64,000 nucleotides of DNA from Dendrophyllia cribrosa (Eukaryota > Cnidaria > Anthozoa > Scleractinia > Dendrophylliidae), in NCBI GenBank assembly GCA_024195265.1, contig JAJLRJ010000009.1, forward strand, positions 15,820,210 to 15,884,209, given 5' to 3'. Position 1 is the stretch's first letter. Each line of letters opens with the position of its first letter. The position numbers were made by a program, and so were the translations under genes. Below, one piece after another: positions 46,551 through 57,094 of this stretch. Under the pieces are notes generated by a model. The model saw only the letters and a program-made list of their open reading frames with translations. It did not search any database and was not told where the DNA came from.

Positions 46551-48699
46551 GGTTTAAATTTTTCTTTGGTTTAAAAATTTTCAAACCAGTTTTATTTTTA
46601 TTTTCCTTTGTCTCAAATTCATTATCATATTCTGAGACAAAGGAAAACAAAAATCAAACTGGTTTAAGAAATTTTAAACCAAAGAAAAATTTGAACCACA
46701 ACATAATTATATATATATATATATATAACAGTCGGTCATTTGGACATTGTCCGACCAAAATCCGAAAATGTCTGACCAATTTTAAATTATGCTCGGACAT
46801 GGTGACTGAGCACAAAAATTACTTAGCTTTGATTCCAAAAAAATTTCAATAGGAATTTACGCTGTTTGTACGATTTATTTTGCTGTAAACGGCTCTCTTG
46901 GTTTGAGAAAATTCAGAAAAGGCTGTATCATTTGAAATCGCCCAACAATGCATTGCAAAACTTCTTATAGCACATCGTGTATGCTTACCAATTGTGTCTC
47001 AGGAAAAATCCAAAATAGCGGATGTCCGACCAATATTGTAAAATGTCCGATCAAAAGGGAGGTTTGAAAGAACACATGTCCTTCTAAGCAAGAAAAACTA
47101 CTTCCAGCACTGGTATACCTGCCAATTCACACGCATTATGCACGAGTCACATTCCTGTGGATCGAAAACATCGACCATACGCATACAGAACAATTTTACA
47201 CATCTGACTCACAATTCCAGACTACTTGTTCATTAACCATTAACGTGAAAAATTGAATTCAATTTCTACCCAACATAGTCCAGTGAATGGTGCTAAAAGT
47301 AGCGTTTAAGTCTTAAATAACAAGCTACATGTAAAAGGTTGCAAGTGTGATCTCGGCAAGATCGCACCACAATTTCGAGCTTCGCACTGTGACATTCGGC
47401 AACCTTAGGAAATTATTGGAACATCTTTGGCAATGTTCGGAAATCATCGGAACATATTCAGGAATGTTTGGAAGTCGGAAATTTTTCGGAAATTCGGGTA
47501 ATATATGCATTGATACAAAAATCTCAGGCATTTGATATACGAAAAGTTGACAGGTATACAATAGGGACCTTAAACAACCACGACAGCGACAGCAGCGAGA
47601 ATGTCACAAAACGATAGGTTTAATGAGCGAAAACAATGCCTATGCACGTGTGTTTTACATTTTGGTACATTTCTTTGCTGTTCCTGCAAATGATCAAATT
47701 ATAGGTTTTATGGGGAACGTGAACACATGACGGTTAATTTTCCTTTCTCCATTTGAAATGGAAATTCATCCCTACAAATTCAGCTCCTGGACAATCCAGT
47801 CACATTAGACAAACTAAACAAATTGGAACAACTGCAAAGTAGTTTAAAATAGCGCAAATCCTTTTTGAAATTGACGTTTTCCTCTGCGTTGCCGTCGTCG
47901 TTGCTTAATCTCCTTAATAGTGTTTTACAGTATACCAATCTCTACATGAGATGTTAAAGTAACACTACAAATTAGGGCTAAACTGCAGAATACCCCGCAA
48001 CTTATTTGCATCATACTGAATAACAATAGTACCTATTGTTTCATGCCTCGTTCATCAGAGTACCGACACATACATAACACGAATCTTATTTGCGGAGTAT
48101 TCTGCAATTACTCCCAAATTAGAATGAAGCTTAAAGTTTCTTCATACGGAATTTCAAGAGAGGATCGGCCACTATACATATGGACCATATGCCGGCTGTG
48201 TCCTGGTGTACCGGTACATAAGGGATTTTACATTGTATTCTCTTTGTTTGTGATCTATTGTTTTCGTGTAGTTTATTGTTTATTCTTTGTTTCGTTCTTT
48301 TTGTTACAGGTACACGAGGACAAAACCCATATGCCTACTTATCATTTCTCAGTCAAACAGCTAGGCCCTTTCTCGATATATCAACAACAATGGCTTAGCA
48401 GTCTATGAATATTCCATAAAACGATTCAACACAAAAGAAAAATTATCGTAACAATGGATAAAAAGAACGAGGTATTGTTGTATTTCATTTCGTTGTTGAT
48501 ATATTGAGAAGTTACCAACAGCTAGAAGGCGAAAAGTGCTAAAATTAAAATTTCAGTAGAATAACAATTACCTGAAGGACGGCCTGGCAATTCTAGCTTT
48601 TGAAATACTTAAATTTCTGGACACCACTCCAAGCAACTTGTTGTTTTGCTGTGAACATTTTAAGCAATTTAGCAAAACCGTGGCTTTTCTGGCCGCCAT
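36549..48699 (-). CDS. MRPS7: Mitochondrial small ribosomal subunit protein S7 (whole gene)
   Basis: Nuclear gene for uS7m, which binds the 3' major domain of the small-subunit rRNA at the head of the mitoribosome. Eight coding exons were read on the - strand: 48572-48699, 44672-44725, 42998-43087, 41542-41605, 40790-40824, 39397-39523, 38012-38158 and 36549-36629. All junctions are AG/GT and every intron phase agrees (2,2,2,0,2,0,0). The result is 241 residues, close to the usual metazoan length. The N-terminus ([10 protein letters not shown]...) is basic and free of acid, as expected of a mitochondrial presequence. The S7 core follows: [16 protein letters not shown], the [16 protein letters not shown] strand-turn, [19 protein letters not shown], and the family's C-terminal [10 protein letters not shown]. 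Introns carry MITEs, a 5'-inverted Penelope fragment and microsatellites, but the exons are clean. One of the best-supported genes in the window. Confidence 0.95.
36743..36910. mobile_element. MITE with TATACTAAAACAGTG termini
   Basis: Inverted ends TATACTAAAACAGTG (left) and CACTGTTTTAGTATA (right). A perfect 26-bp hairpin at 36729-36754 overlaps the left end, which suggests a nested or partial second copy. It lies just upstream (on the - strand) of MRPS7 exon 8, in intron 7. Confidence 0.65.
37816..37945. repeat. Inverted repeat in MRPS7 intron 7
   Basis: GTCCAAACGATGTCTGTGATT and its complement lie about 90 bp apart, each bordered by CAATCAATGG. It is probably a small transposon remnant. 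Confidence 0.6.
38012..38158 (-). CDS. MRPS7: MRPS7 exon 7
   Basis: 147 bp, phase 0 to 0. It contains [19 protein letters not shown] and a basic helix ending [10 protein letters not shown]. Confidence 0.93.
38375..38522. repeat. (CTGT)n microsatellite, imperfect
   Basis: Two runs of CTGT/TCTG tetramers (near 38378-38398 and 38490-38522) within MRPS7 intron 6. Open frames in it are products of the repeat. Confidence 0.85.
39397..39523 (-). CDS. MRPS7: MRPS7 exon 6
   Basis: 127 bp, phase 2 to 0. It holds [18 protein letters not shown] and NRGGKLYQ, conserved in uS7 as the rRNA-contacting strand region. Confidence 0.93.
39671..40025. mobile_element. Inverted-repeat element with nested 33-bp palindrome
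   Basis: AAATGCTTGAATTAG at the left and its complement at the right, followed inward by runs like AAGTGCCCCC. A palindrome at 39861-39893 (AAACTGTAACATTAAA and its reverse) sits inside. It lies in MRPS7 intron 5, next to exon 6. Confidence 0.6.
40790..40824 (-). CDS. MRPS7: MRPS7 exon 5 (35-bp micro-exon)
   Basis: Eleven codons plus two bases ([11 protein letters not shown]) with good splice sites and matching phases on both sides. Confidence 0.85.
41542..41605 (-). CDS. MRPS7: MRPS7 exon 4 (S7 core)
   Basis: 64 bp, phase 2 to 0. It encodes [19 protein letters not shown], the hallmark helix of S7 proteins. Confidence 0.93.
42030..42435 (-). repeat. ~105-bp repeat cluster, inverted orientation
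   Basis: Several reversed units (GTGACCATTCAAATGGAAGC, CTTTCCTGTGGTGCTGTT) in MRPS7 intron 3. Confidence 0.8.
42592..42756. mobile_element. Palindromic MITE (ATGTTGTGGTTTAAA family), copy 1
   Basis: Almost the whole 165 bp folds on itself: ATGTTGTGGTTTAAA...AAACCAGTTT and its complement ending AACCACAACAT, with an ACAAAG motif near the centre. A sister copy is at 46544. Confidence 0.8.
42998..43087 (-). CDS. MRPS7: MRPS7 exon 3
   Basis: 90 bp, phase 2 to 2. An acidic linker leads to [10 protein letters not shown], the start of the S7 fold. Confidence 0.88.
44333..44402 (+). repeat. tRNA-derived SINE-like head
   Basis: An A-box-like stretch (GTATTGGTAAGAGTGC) and a B-box (GGATTTGAATCCC) are spaced as in tRNA genes, but without a foldable tRNA. 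It fits the internal promoter of a tRNA-derived SINE in MRPS7 intron 2. Confidence 0.5.
44672..44725 (-). CDS. MRPS7: MRPS7 exon 2
   Basis: 54 bp, phase 2 to 2, between CAAAGCAG and GTAAGT. It continues the poorly conserved N-terminal region. Confidence 0.75.
45710..45805. repeat. (AT)n microsatellite
   Basis: About 95 bp of AT dinucleotides with one C, preceded by a 16-C run (45681-45696). It ends where the 5'-inverted Penelope fragment begins. Confidence 0.9.
45806..46485 (+). mobile_element. Penelope-type GIY-YIG fragment with inverted 5' part
   Basis: The + strand 46048-46311 encodes the end of a GIY-YIG-type C-terminus ([19 protein letters not shown], then a C-x2-C and S-C-R-H-x-K-K-F-L-L-N). 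The segment just upstream, 45806-46045, encodes the preceding part, but on the - strand ([10 protein letters not shown]...[13 protein letters not shown]). The two halves meet at copies of AGGAATGAACGTT. This is the structure left by twin priming during target-primed reverse transcription. Stops and frameshifts show it is dead. It sits inside (AT)n sequence within MRPS7 intron 1. Confidence 0.65.
46409..46454 (+). ncRNA. Hammerhead-like relic at the 3' end of the fragment
   Basis: Stem I TTGC/GCAA, core CTGATGA (46413-46419), a hairpin GCTTC-GAGA-GAAGC as stem II, then GCAAC where GAAAC is expected, and a short stem III ACTC-GG-AGT before T. The A-to-C change in the invariant core would inactivate it. 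Confidence 0.45.
46544..46704. mobile_element. Palindromic MITE (ATGTTGTGGTTTAAA family), copy 2
   Basis: A 161-bp palindrome closely related to 42592-42756. It is flanked on both sides by TATATA tracts (46492-46543 and ~46705-46728), so it inserted into an (AT)n microsatellite with a TA-type site. Confidence 0.85.
47572..47917. mobile_element. MITE with TAGGGACCTTAA...ACGAC termini
   Basis: Left end TAGGGACCTTAAACAACCAC and right end GTCGTCGTTGCTTAATCTCC are inverted and imperfect. The middle is AT-rich. It lies in MRPS7 intron 1. Confidence 0.65.
48572..48699 (-). CDS. MRPS7: MRPS7 exon 1 (start and presequence)
   Basis: The ATG at 48699-48697 lies in GCGGCC context. It encodes 42 codons plus two bases, rich in K, R, S and L without acidic residues, then donor AG|GTAATT. 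It is preceded by a GC-richer stretch (48700-48740), the likely promoter; no TATA box seen. Confidence 0.9.
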
Positions 48700-48779
48700 G
48701 TTGGATTCCAAGAGGAACGCGAGGGAGTGGTGTCAAGTAGTCTTGCTATGCCTTATGGGGTAAGGCCTGTGACCACAGG

Positions 48780-49008
48780 AACCCCAAGGCCAAAAGGACG
48801 AAGATTTGCCAAAAAAACCGGATTCCGGTTTAAAATTCCGATTGACTTTGGAAAGTTTTAGAAATTATGGGCAGCTGGTTGGGGAAATGCTTTGTTTTTC
48901 TTCAATATGTCGTCTTTCCCTGTAATTTGGCAACATAATAGGGAGTCTATTTTGTAGAATGAGAGACCGTGAAAGATAGTAAATTATCCTCACTGCATGC
49001 CTAAGGTA
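48780..49008. other. Intergenic, upstream of MRPS7
   Basis: Short spacer before the next transposon. No motif recognised. Confidence 0.4.
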
Positions 49009-49010
49009 AT

Positions 49011-50226
49011 GGCTCCGTCAATTCCAAGCCCGCTCATCCTCCCCCCCCCCCCCCCCCCCCCCCCAACCCGGAGCATTTGTCGGGCCTTTTTTTTTTTTTA
49101 TAATGTTGCAAATGCCCCACGGTGGGGTCAGCTTATACGTACATGGCCCCATGGTGGGGCTTCTGAAAGAGTGAAAATGCCCGATCCATGGGACAAGATC
49201 AAAATTTTATTTATGGGAGCAATAAATTTTCACAAACAAATGGATCTTTATTCATGTTAGAAATGCCTTCGTTTTTCCTCAGTATTACTTACATCAGTTC
49301 CCTCGTTTGTTCTAAATATTTGTGTTTAATATGTTTCCGCAAAACGTTTGACTCCAATAATTTCCTGTTGATTCTCGTTGTTATTTGAGTTAACTATAGA
49401 CCGAATGCAAATATGGCCGTCCAACAATTTTTTGTTTGGACAGGTTCTCAAGAAAAGAAAAGCAATTGAATAATGATAAAGATCAGGTCAAAATAAGTCA
49501 TTGTGTGCATTTTCAAGGCCATATTCCTATTTTAGGAGAAGTTATAGGCAATCAAATTTTGGGAAAAACATAAAAGCGAGGCTAGTCAGGATAGAATGTC
49601 TTTTCTCATACAAATGCTTACAATTTCAGTGAGCCATAACTTTGCAACCGTTAAACCGAAAACACTCAAACTTTGCAAGATAATACACTTAGTAGCACTT
49701 GTTTACGTGATATCATTAATTTCTCTGAAAACATGGCCAAACAAAAAATTGCCTGGCGGCCATATTTGCATTCGGTGTATTAAAGCTAACTCTTGGTTAA
49801 TTAGGGTGGCCCTCTAGATATTCTTGGGCGAATTGGAATTTAGAAGTGTTGGTAAATAAGACCTTAACATCATAACAATTTGCCGTGATATTATCTTCTG
49901 TGGCACTTGAAAGGTAAGGCACTAGCCTGCCTATCTTGAAAATTGTGTGAAAGCCCAAAATGGAATATGACTGTCTGTTGCTTGTTGCTCCGGTTCACTT
50001 GATAAGTGTGGGACCCAAACAATGTTTATCAATTCAGTTTTTGTATTTTTGAGGGCAATCAGGAAATTTAAAATAAAAAACTAAGCATGTACGAGTCAAC
50101 TTTTAAAATCCGAAAGATAAGGTTGTTTTGATAAATGCCCCACCCTTGAAAAGGTAAAGTTATAAAATGCCCGACAAATCCCCTGGGGGGTGGGGGGGAT
50201 GAGCAGGTTGGAATTGACGGAGCCAT
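49011..50226. mobile_element. Long-terminal-inverted-repeat element with a nested MITE
   Basis: The left end (ATGGCTCCGTCAATTCCAA, then CTCATCC and a C-run, then ATTTGTCGGGC) is mirrored at 50105-50226. The inverted repeats extend over about 110 bp. Between them at about 49396-49782 lies a second inverted pair (GACCGAATGCAAATATGGCC and its complement), a nested MITE. No transposase frame is left. Confidence 0.7.
49041..49064. repeat. Poly-C homopolymer (24 C)
   Basis: Lies inside the left inverted repeat, where the right end has only G6TG7. Confidence 0.9.
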
Positions 50227-53200
50227 AACATCACGGTAAACTAAGTTATGGGAGGAATCCGCGACTGCTTTGGCAAAAGATATGCAGCGAGGCTGGGTGA
50301 AGTGGTCACCGCCACCAGGGAGGAGGGTGGGGAGAAAAGCGCTTCCTTCAGGCATTCCCACAAAACTGCGAGATTTCACAAAGGATCATGCACTATCTGC
50401 CCGGGATTGACGGAATGTGGCATGTTGCCGCGACACTCTAATTATACATGCAGTGAGAATAGAACAAAGGTTTAATTACTACAGTATTGTTCCAGTAAAA
50501 TTAATGGAGGTTTTTTTGAGCTTACCTCCTACTGCATAATTATCTTCTTTTACGCTCCTGAAAAATTCAGACAATTTGGCTAAAATGCAAGAGAGATACC
50601 TCAATCCGCCGTGAATTTGTTATTTGAGAAAAACGGTTCTAAAATTGAGACAATGGTTTCTAGATTAATTATAGTCGGGGGGGGGGGGGGGATGATTGCA
50701 TTCTTTATTATGATCATTGAACTAATGTAAACGATAGTTGCTAGGGCCGTTGCTATGGGAAAATTATATACCACTATTCACTTATCTTTATAGTTTCCTT
50801 GTTTAGTGCTGCAAATCTAGTGAAATTATTTCAAAATGGTATTCTCAAGTGTTTTAAGATTACAATTTTGCCATTTAAAAAAAAACCAACGTTGCAATCT
50901 TGACATCGTATTTTGGGTATAAGACCACCCTTATTGACACTTCAAAGAGTTTTTCCACCTTTTCCTGTTTTGTATATGTCCCGTAACTGACCAAGAGGTC
51001 ATGAATGATGATCATGGAGTTTACCGGTGGGAAGATTATTTACAAAATCGTTACTGAAGCCGTTTCACTGTGCATTAGCAAGTTCGTGTTTTCCCAATTC
51101 ACTCTATGAAAAAAGGAGAACCGGAGTGAAAATGGTTCTCTTTGCAATGCAAGAAAGGGGCCCTTATTTAGTTCCGCCACTGGCATAATCGTTACCCATC
51201 CCAAGTGATCTCACCACATCATCATCACACAATTATGGGTCTCGCAAAATGATAGTCGAGTCTCAGAGTCTTTTTTTTTTCTTCGCAAAACCTTTCAGAG
51301 GCTCCGTCTCGCATTGATTAAAAACAAAACACCCCTGCCAAAAAGAAACGAACAATAGCTCATATTGACTCGTAGACGATGAATCATACCGGCGAACATA
51401 GAGACGATTTTGTATTCGTTTTTTATTTATGCTCATTACCTTAACTTGCTCACGAGTTTAACTCAACATCTGTAACTTGAGCATTAATTAAGCTACAATT
51501 ATTAAAGGAAAATAGGTTCTAAAATTTGCGACCACGCTCTCATTTCTTTCTTTCTTTCGTCAGAAGAGGAGATCATACTCGCTTGTTAACGTTCAGACTA
51601 CTGGTAGGGCACCTTTAATGTCTGCCCAAAGACAAAGTTATAAATTCAGTATTATAAGTTATATAAAACTGAAATCAGTTCAACTAAAGACTCATATCAC
51701 AGTCTGGAACTGCACTTCGATCTGCACTCCTCCTCCATCCTCCCCGGATTTCCTCACCGCCGAGTACAGGCGTGTAAATTATTCTTGATTCACAATGCTA
51801 TTACGTAATTTGGTAATAATTGAGAGGGCCATGTCCTGGTACTGTGGCGGTAGAAGAGGATCGCGGGTTCATCGAAATACTCTAGGAAGATCGAAGGAGA
51901 CTCTGCAAGAAGGGTATACAACTGGGACCTGGCATAAAAAAGTGTTTACTGAAAAATGATTTTAAATTCTAAAAAAATATATAATAAAGTAATACAATAA
52001 CACTAACTACAACGCAGTTCTCGGGAAATGAAGTTTACGTGAAAATAAAATGAAATCAAATGTCGCGAAACATTGCCATTGTTCGGATCGGACCTTTCTT
52101 CGCAAAAACCACAAAAGCATCCGGACAAAACGCCCCATAACTCAAGACATAACGCTGCCACAGTAGTCATATCGCCACACTATCGCTGATCCTCCTTTAT
52201 GTAGGCTGTACGGATCACACGAGCTAAATCAGAAGTATACAACTAGATGCGGAAAAGAGGGAGTATGTCTCTATATTAAGGGGACGCGACCTCTTATAAC
52301 GCTTGTCCTAAGTTAGGGGGTGTTCTGTCCGGAGCATCTGACCACAATTCAACACAACAAGGGATTCACGAAAGAGTGGTTTGTTTTCTAATGGTAACGG
52401 AAAACGTCAAAACAATCCCTTTACTAAAACGGCCAAATAAAGGCAAAATGTCGCAAGAGGCTAGATAATCTATACATGTATATATTTTAAAGTAAGAAAG
52501 ACTTCAATGTTGCATTGCTGAACATTACAAAATACAAAAAAATAGTCTGAATGGGAAACTTGAAAACAAATTCGATTATCACACATTTCGGCCACTTTTC
52601 AGCTAATATCTTACTACTTAGTCACCCGAGGAACCAGAAAAGATGATCACTAACGACTTACTTACAGGAGATGGTTTGTTATGAAAGAGTCTAGACTTTT
52701 GTCAAAGCCGGTCTGTTTTGTTTGAGTTCGCGGTCGACTTATGCGGGCAAGCAAGTCCAGAGAAAGTTTAAGATGGCTCCATATAGTTATTGGCCAGTCT
52801 TCCAAATAAAATACACACGATGTTGTTGCTGTCTTTCGAAAGTTTTGTTTCGCGATACTAGGCATAATATACATACACGTAGCTTAGGCTTTCTCGTTTA
52901 TGGAGAAGTCTAATTTGGCAGTCTTGTCTCGTTACCATGGCAACCAATGATTGAGTTGGTGGGCTTGTTGTTCATGGCTACCAAACCTCTCAACGGATTT
53001 TCTTGGTTTTTACACGTTAAAAATTCACGATTTTTGGTGAAACAAAAGAAACATTCTGGAAGTCTAATCTAACAAAGCCATAAAAAAAATCGGTACATAA
53101 TTTTCGGCAATTTACTCACTTTTCGTTTTTTTACGTTTATTGGGTTTGTGTACGTACAAAAATTGTTGTCTTTTTTTTGTGATCGAGAACGAAGAAAATC

Positions 53201-53370
53201 CTACTAATTTGTCAATTTTTATAAAAATTCACCGTGTGGAATGCGCGCAATAAACGTTTTAGTTACCGTAAAAATCTCTTTATCATTCGTGACGTCATCA
53301 AAATAAACAAACGCGCGCTCACGCTATTTTCGTGCCCATGCTTCGCGCGCCAAAAAACTACATGGAGCCA
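50227..53370. other. Long stretch without recognised gene
   Basis: A 15-G run at 50677-50691. Open frames at 50248-50475 and 52662-52913 lack family motifs. Some of this may be the 3' part of the tetraspanin gene, whose TM4 exon was not found. Confidence 0.4.
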
Positions 53371-53376
53371 CCTTAA

Positions 53377-53833
53377 AGTGCCTATCACCCCTAGGAAGTT
53401 ATTTTCAGAATCAATTCTATGTACATTGAATAGTTGAATGGTAAAAATATTTCTTGTTTTGAACGTCGTGTTAGTGAGTTATAGAGATTTGAATTTACAA
53501 AATGCTAATTAGATGACGTCAACCCGGGAATCATTTATTATACAACTACTTGTTTTCATCTCCGAATAATATTTTTTACGAATCAATTGACTATCCACAG
53601 TTTATTTTTAGCATTTATCAAATTAATTATCCTCAAGCTGTAAACTGCACATTGTAAATTGGCGTAGAAATAATGGCAAATTCCCGGGTTGACGTCATCT
53701 AATTAGCATTTTGTAAATACAAATCACTATAACTCGCAAACGCAACGTTCAAAACAAGAAATATTTTACCATTCAACTATTCAATGTACATAGAGTTGAT
53801 TCTGAAAATAACTTTCTAGGGGTGATAGGCACT
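53377..53833. mobile_element. TTAA-flanked MITE, AGTG family, copy 1
   Basis: TTAA at 53373-53376 and 53834-53837. Inverted arms of about 165 bp begin AGTGCCTATCACCCCTAG and end with the complement. The arms include GATGACGTCAACCCGGGAA. Target site and symmetry indicate a piggyBac-type transposase source. Confidence 0.85.
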
Positions 53834-53931
53834 TTAAATACAGTGTTTGACTGTGAAATGTTTCAAACAGGATTCATAAAAATGGTCGTTGAAGGGAGAT
53901 GGTCGCTCACTATAGAGTCTGAAATAAAATA

Positions 53932-54382
53932 CAGTTAACTCTCTCAAGACGGACACCGTCGGGACCGGCCTCAACTGTCCGTCTTAGAGAGGTGTCCGGC
54001 TTTTCAGTGGCTTTTAGAGAGTCGAGGTAACGTGACACCAGTAATTCTGAGATAATAAAGCTGAACCTATGCACAATGAATACACGTCTGTTTTAAGTCT
54101 GTTCAAAGTTGTTTACTTAAGCAAAACCTACAAACTGGAACAAAAATAGATAATCATTAGAAAAGTGGACTCGTTTGTTCATATTCAGCAGCTCGATTCC
54201 GTTTTGAAGTATTTTTCACTAAAAAAAGCACTTCTCAAGTGTCAATTGACAGTTTCAAAGTGTCCGTTGTCCGTCTTAGAGAGGCGTCCGTCTTATAGAG
54301 AGTTTAGTAACAGTAAAATGACTGAAAAACGGCAGGGACCAACACCAGGTGTCCGTCGTGTCCGTTAAGAAAGAGCTGACTG
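53932..54382. mobile_element. TA-flanked MITE, CAGTTAAC/CAGTCAGC ends (pogo-like)
   Basis: TA at both sides. The ends CAGTTAACTCTCTCAAG and, reversed, CAGTCAGCTCTTTCTTAA lead into GACGGACACC motifs, and the TCCGTCTTAGAGAG motif recurs internally. It resembles non-autonomous Tc1/mariner-pogo elements. Confidence 0.65.
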
Positions 54383-56429
54383 TACAGCGTTTGACTGAAA
54401 AATGTTTCAAACAAGATTTCATCAAGATGTTAATAACATGAACAAAAGATCAAACACTGCGTGGCCCTAGTGTGGTGTAGTAAAATAAAATAAAAAAGAT
54501 TTTTTTAATGATAAAAGTGATAAAAGTGCCAAAAAATGTGTTGGAAAGAAACCATGTTTTGCTCCACTTAAAACTTATGGTTTATTTCAGAAGAACTTCT
54601 GGGCACTGTTATCATTTTTTTTTTTTACTTTATTTTACTTTCATAATGATGGTCGCTAAGGAGGACTTGCTCACAATTAAACATTTTGAGAAAGTGACTA
54701 TTGTCCTGACCATCTTTCCTCAGATCGGTCGCTTATTCAAACGAGGCTTATTTAATACAATGGTGACTACAGGGAGGTTGGTGGCTCAGAAAAAATCCAG
54801 CTGTAGTTAACACAGTTTTCGTTTCCCTGCCGATAATTAGCATTTGACCTTTTTTACAGCTTTTACTGTTCAAAACCTAAACTCAACTGCCACATATTTT
54901 TATATGTAAATGTACCTAAATTTTAACATCAAAGGGAGCAACTCCTTAAAAAATATGATACACCCAAATTCAACATACTTTTTTTAGTTTCACATTACTA
55001 GTAATTAAGTAAACAAAATGTACTCAAACATTTCCTGCAGAATAGATCGCTTGATTCCATCCTATTTCTTTTCCCTGTAGGAAAAATGAAGGTCTCCGAA
55101 GGAAAATTAAGTCGCTACTTACTGCTACTTACTACTATGATAGCTAATAACTGGAGGCAAACAAACCCTCACTGTGTTTTTGAAGTAACACGTGAAAAGA
55201 ACAGCAGCAAATGTAGCGATAGTATGAACTTTGGTGATCTTTTCACGCAGGAAGAAAATAGGACTTGTCTGCACATCGGCTAAATGGATGTACGCGTCAC
55301 GTGTTGATGAAGTTGAGTAAGAGGACCAATTTTGATCATCAATTAAAATGCTTCTTCCTTATACAATAAACAGCGATCGCCAATGCATGCTGTTGACAAA
55401 AAGGACAAATCAATTAAAGAACGAAAAAAAACCCACGATTTACAAACAGGCACCAGTACCAGTTTAGTCCGCACGGACTATTTTAGCTATTCACGCTGCG
55501 CATGCCTCGTTACACGAGACAGCTTTCAGAGGCGCAGGGGAGCATGGGAAGGGAGAGAGTTGAACCTTCCCTTGGTCCTTTGCGCCCTCTGTCAAGCTTT
55601 CCCGCGGGCCTCGCGATCCTCCAGCCGGAAATCTTTATAAGCGCCTGGGTACGAGGCAGCTGTTCGTGCTTCTGCTGACATGTACCGAGGCTCATAAGTG
55701 TTTGTTGCACAAGACAAAACCAAACTAATAGCCAATAGTTTATAGGAGTTTTCAATTGTCTAAATCCAAGACCTAAGTAATCACTCTGGCTAATTGTAGA
55801 CGAATACAATCCAATGAACCTACAGAAGTCGATGCAATTTTATGTAGCTGGCACCAAGAGCGAGAAAACAGGCAATTCACCAATCCACCGTAGGAAAAAA
55901 GATGGCGGCTGTTCATTTTACCACAATACCTTGCGGACCTAACACAGGACATAAGGCACAAAGAAAGCCAAATTTTTACAATATTTGTTCCAGTACTAAG
56001 GACAATGTGTAGACTAGGTTTGAAGATTTTATAAGTTTTCTTTGCATTTTTATGAACGTTGTTAAGGTTTTTGTGCGCTAAGAATTATGGGTAAATGTAC
56101 CAGTCGCCATCTTTTTTCCTACCGAGGATTGGTTTTGATTTTACTTCTGATTGGTTGAGAAAGTGGCGCAAGATTTTTTCAGCCAATCACAAAGAAATAG
56201 AAAACCATATCAATCGCAAAATTACTTTTGACACTTAATCATTTATATCACACAAACAAACCTCGATTAACCAAACGAGGAGTCCTCCAACACCAACCAA
56301 CGTGAGATGACGGGAAGTAGAACTTTTTATAATTTTTAGACATCCCTAGAGTAGGCAAACATTGGAATTTACTGGTTGATAACAGGAAACAAAACAGAAA
56401 CTAATATTAAGTCATGTAAGCATTGAAAG

Positions 56430-56575
56430 CTAAGGAGGAGGAGGAGGAGGAAGAGGAGGAGGAGGAGGAGAAGAAGAATGAGAATGTGGTGGAGGAGGAG
56501 GAGGAGAAGTAGAGAAGAAGAAGAAAAAGAATGTGGTGGAGGAGGAGGAGGACGAGGAGAAGGAGGAGGAGGGAG
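56430..56575. repeat. Imperfect (GGA)n polypurine tract
   Basis: About 145 bp almost entirely G and A on the + strand, in three blocks with GTGGTGGAGG joints. It lies downstream (in - strand terms) of tetraspanin exon 56948. Confidence 0.9.
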
Positions 56576-56861
56576 ATTCCCATACTAAAGTGATGGGGTT
56601 GAAATGTCTATTTTAGGCCGGACAAAATTTAATACAATGTATATGACAAGAATGACTTGTCAGAAGGAACTGTTACCCCTTTGGGTACTGTTACCACTTA
56701 AAGTGGAAATTGACTTTCAGCCATACACCCACAAAACGAGATTCTGCTACCGAACTATATATACTTCTAATTGGTAGGAGGCTGACCAGTTGCTACCTAG
56801 GATGTGAACAAAGCACTACTGTGTTGTAAAAAAATTAATTCAACTTGAGCTCAGAGAGGAG

Positions 56862-56935
56862 GACTTGAACTTGAGACCTCCGGATTACAAGTCCAGCACC
56901 TTAACCTTAACACCACGCCGCCTCCTAAAACTGAT
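56862..56935 (-). repeat. tRNA-derived sequence (Thr-like anticodon arm)
   Basis: On the - strand an anticodon-like stem-loop (CTGGA-CTTGTAA-TCCGG, anticodon TGT) and a T-arm-like GTTCAAGTCC are present, but the acceptor stem does not pair. It is a tRNA pseudogene or SINE head lying beside a tetraspanin splice donor. Confidence 0.45.
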
Positions 56936-56947
56936 TACAAATCTTAC

Positions 56948-57094
56948 CCCGTGGTTAATGTTTCCGAGTTCAAACCCAAACCCACAGGCATGGTTTTCTT
57001 TTATACAACAGCTGTCCGGTACTTTGTCGTATCTGTGGCCTCCGTATGTAGTATTTCGCCAGTCAACATAGTTGATCACTCCACAACATTTGTT
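56948..57094 (-). CDS. Tetraspanin exon with CCG motif
   Basis: 49 codons holding CCG, PDSCC and one more cysteine of the large loop. Acceptor AATATAG, donor GGG|GTAAGA. Confidence 0.92.

Noticed and set aside
46360..46852. Frames with IYIYIY repeats on both strands
   Set aside because: Products of the (AT)n microsatellite and the palindromic MITE.
48043..48408. 121-codon + strand frame in MRPS7 intron 1
   Set aside because: No motif or coding bias evident, and the C-terminal part is low complexity.
50248..50475. + strand frame of 75 codons in a slightly GC-richer patch
   Set aside because: No motif, no convincing splice partners; function cannot be supported.
55125..55268. Possible tetraspanin TM4 exon on the - strand (acceptor ATGTGCAG, hydrophobic stretch, TAG)
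   Set aside because: Phase fits, but the hydrophobic part is short, polar residues interrupt it, and the expected GC motif after the loop is missing.
55086..55283. + strand frame of 65 codons with three cysteines after an acceptor-like CCCTGTAG
   Set aside because: No signal peptide, no partner exons and no known motif; length is within chance in this DNA.
56862..56935. Functional tRNA-Thr gene
   Set aside because: The anticodon arm folds, but the acceptor stem does not pair, so it is treated as tRNA-derived repeat.
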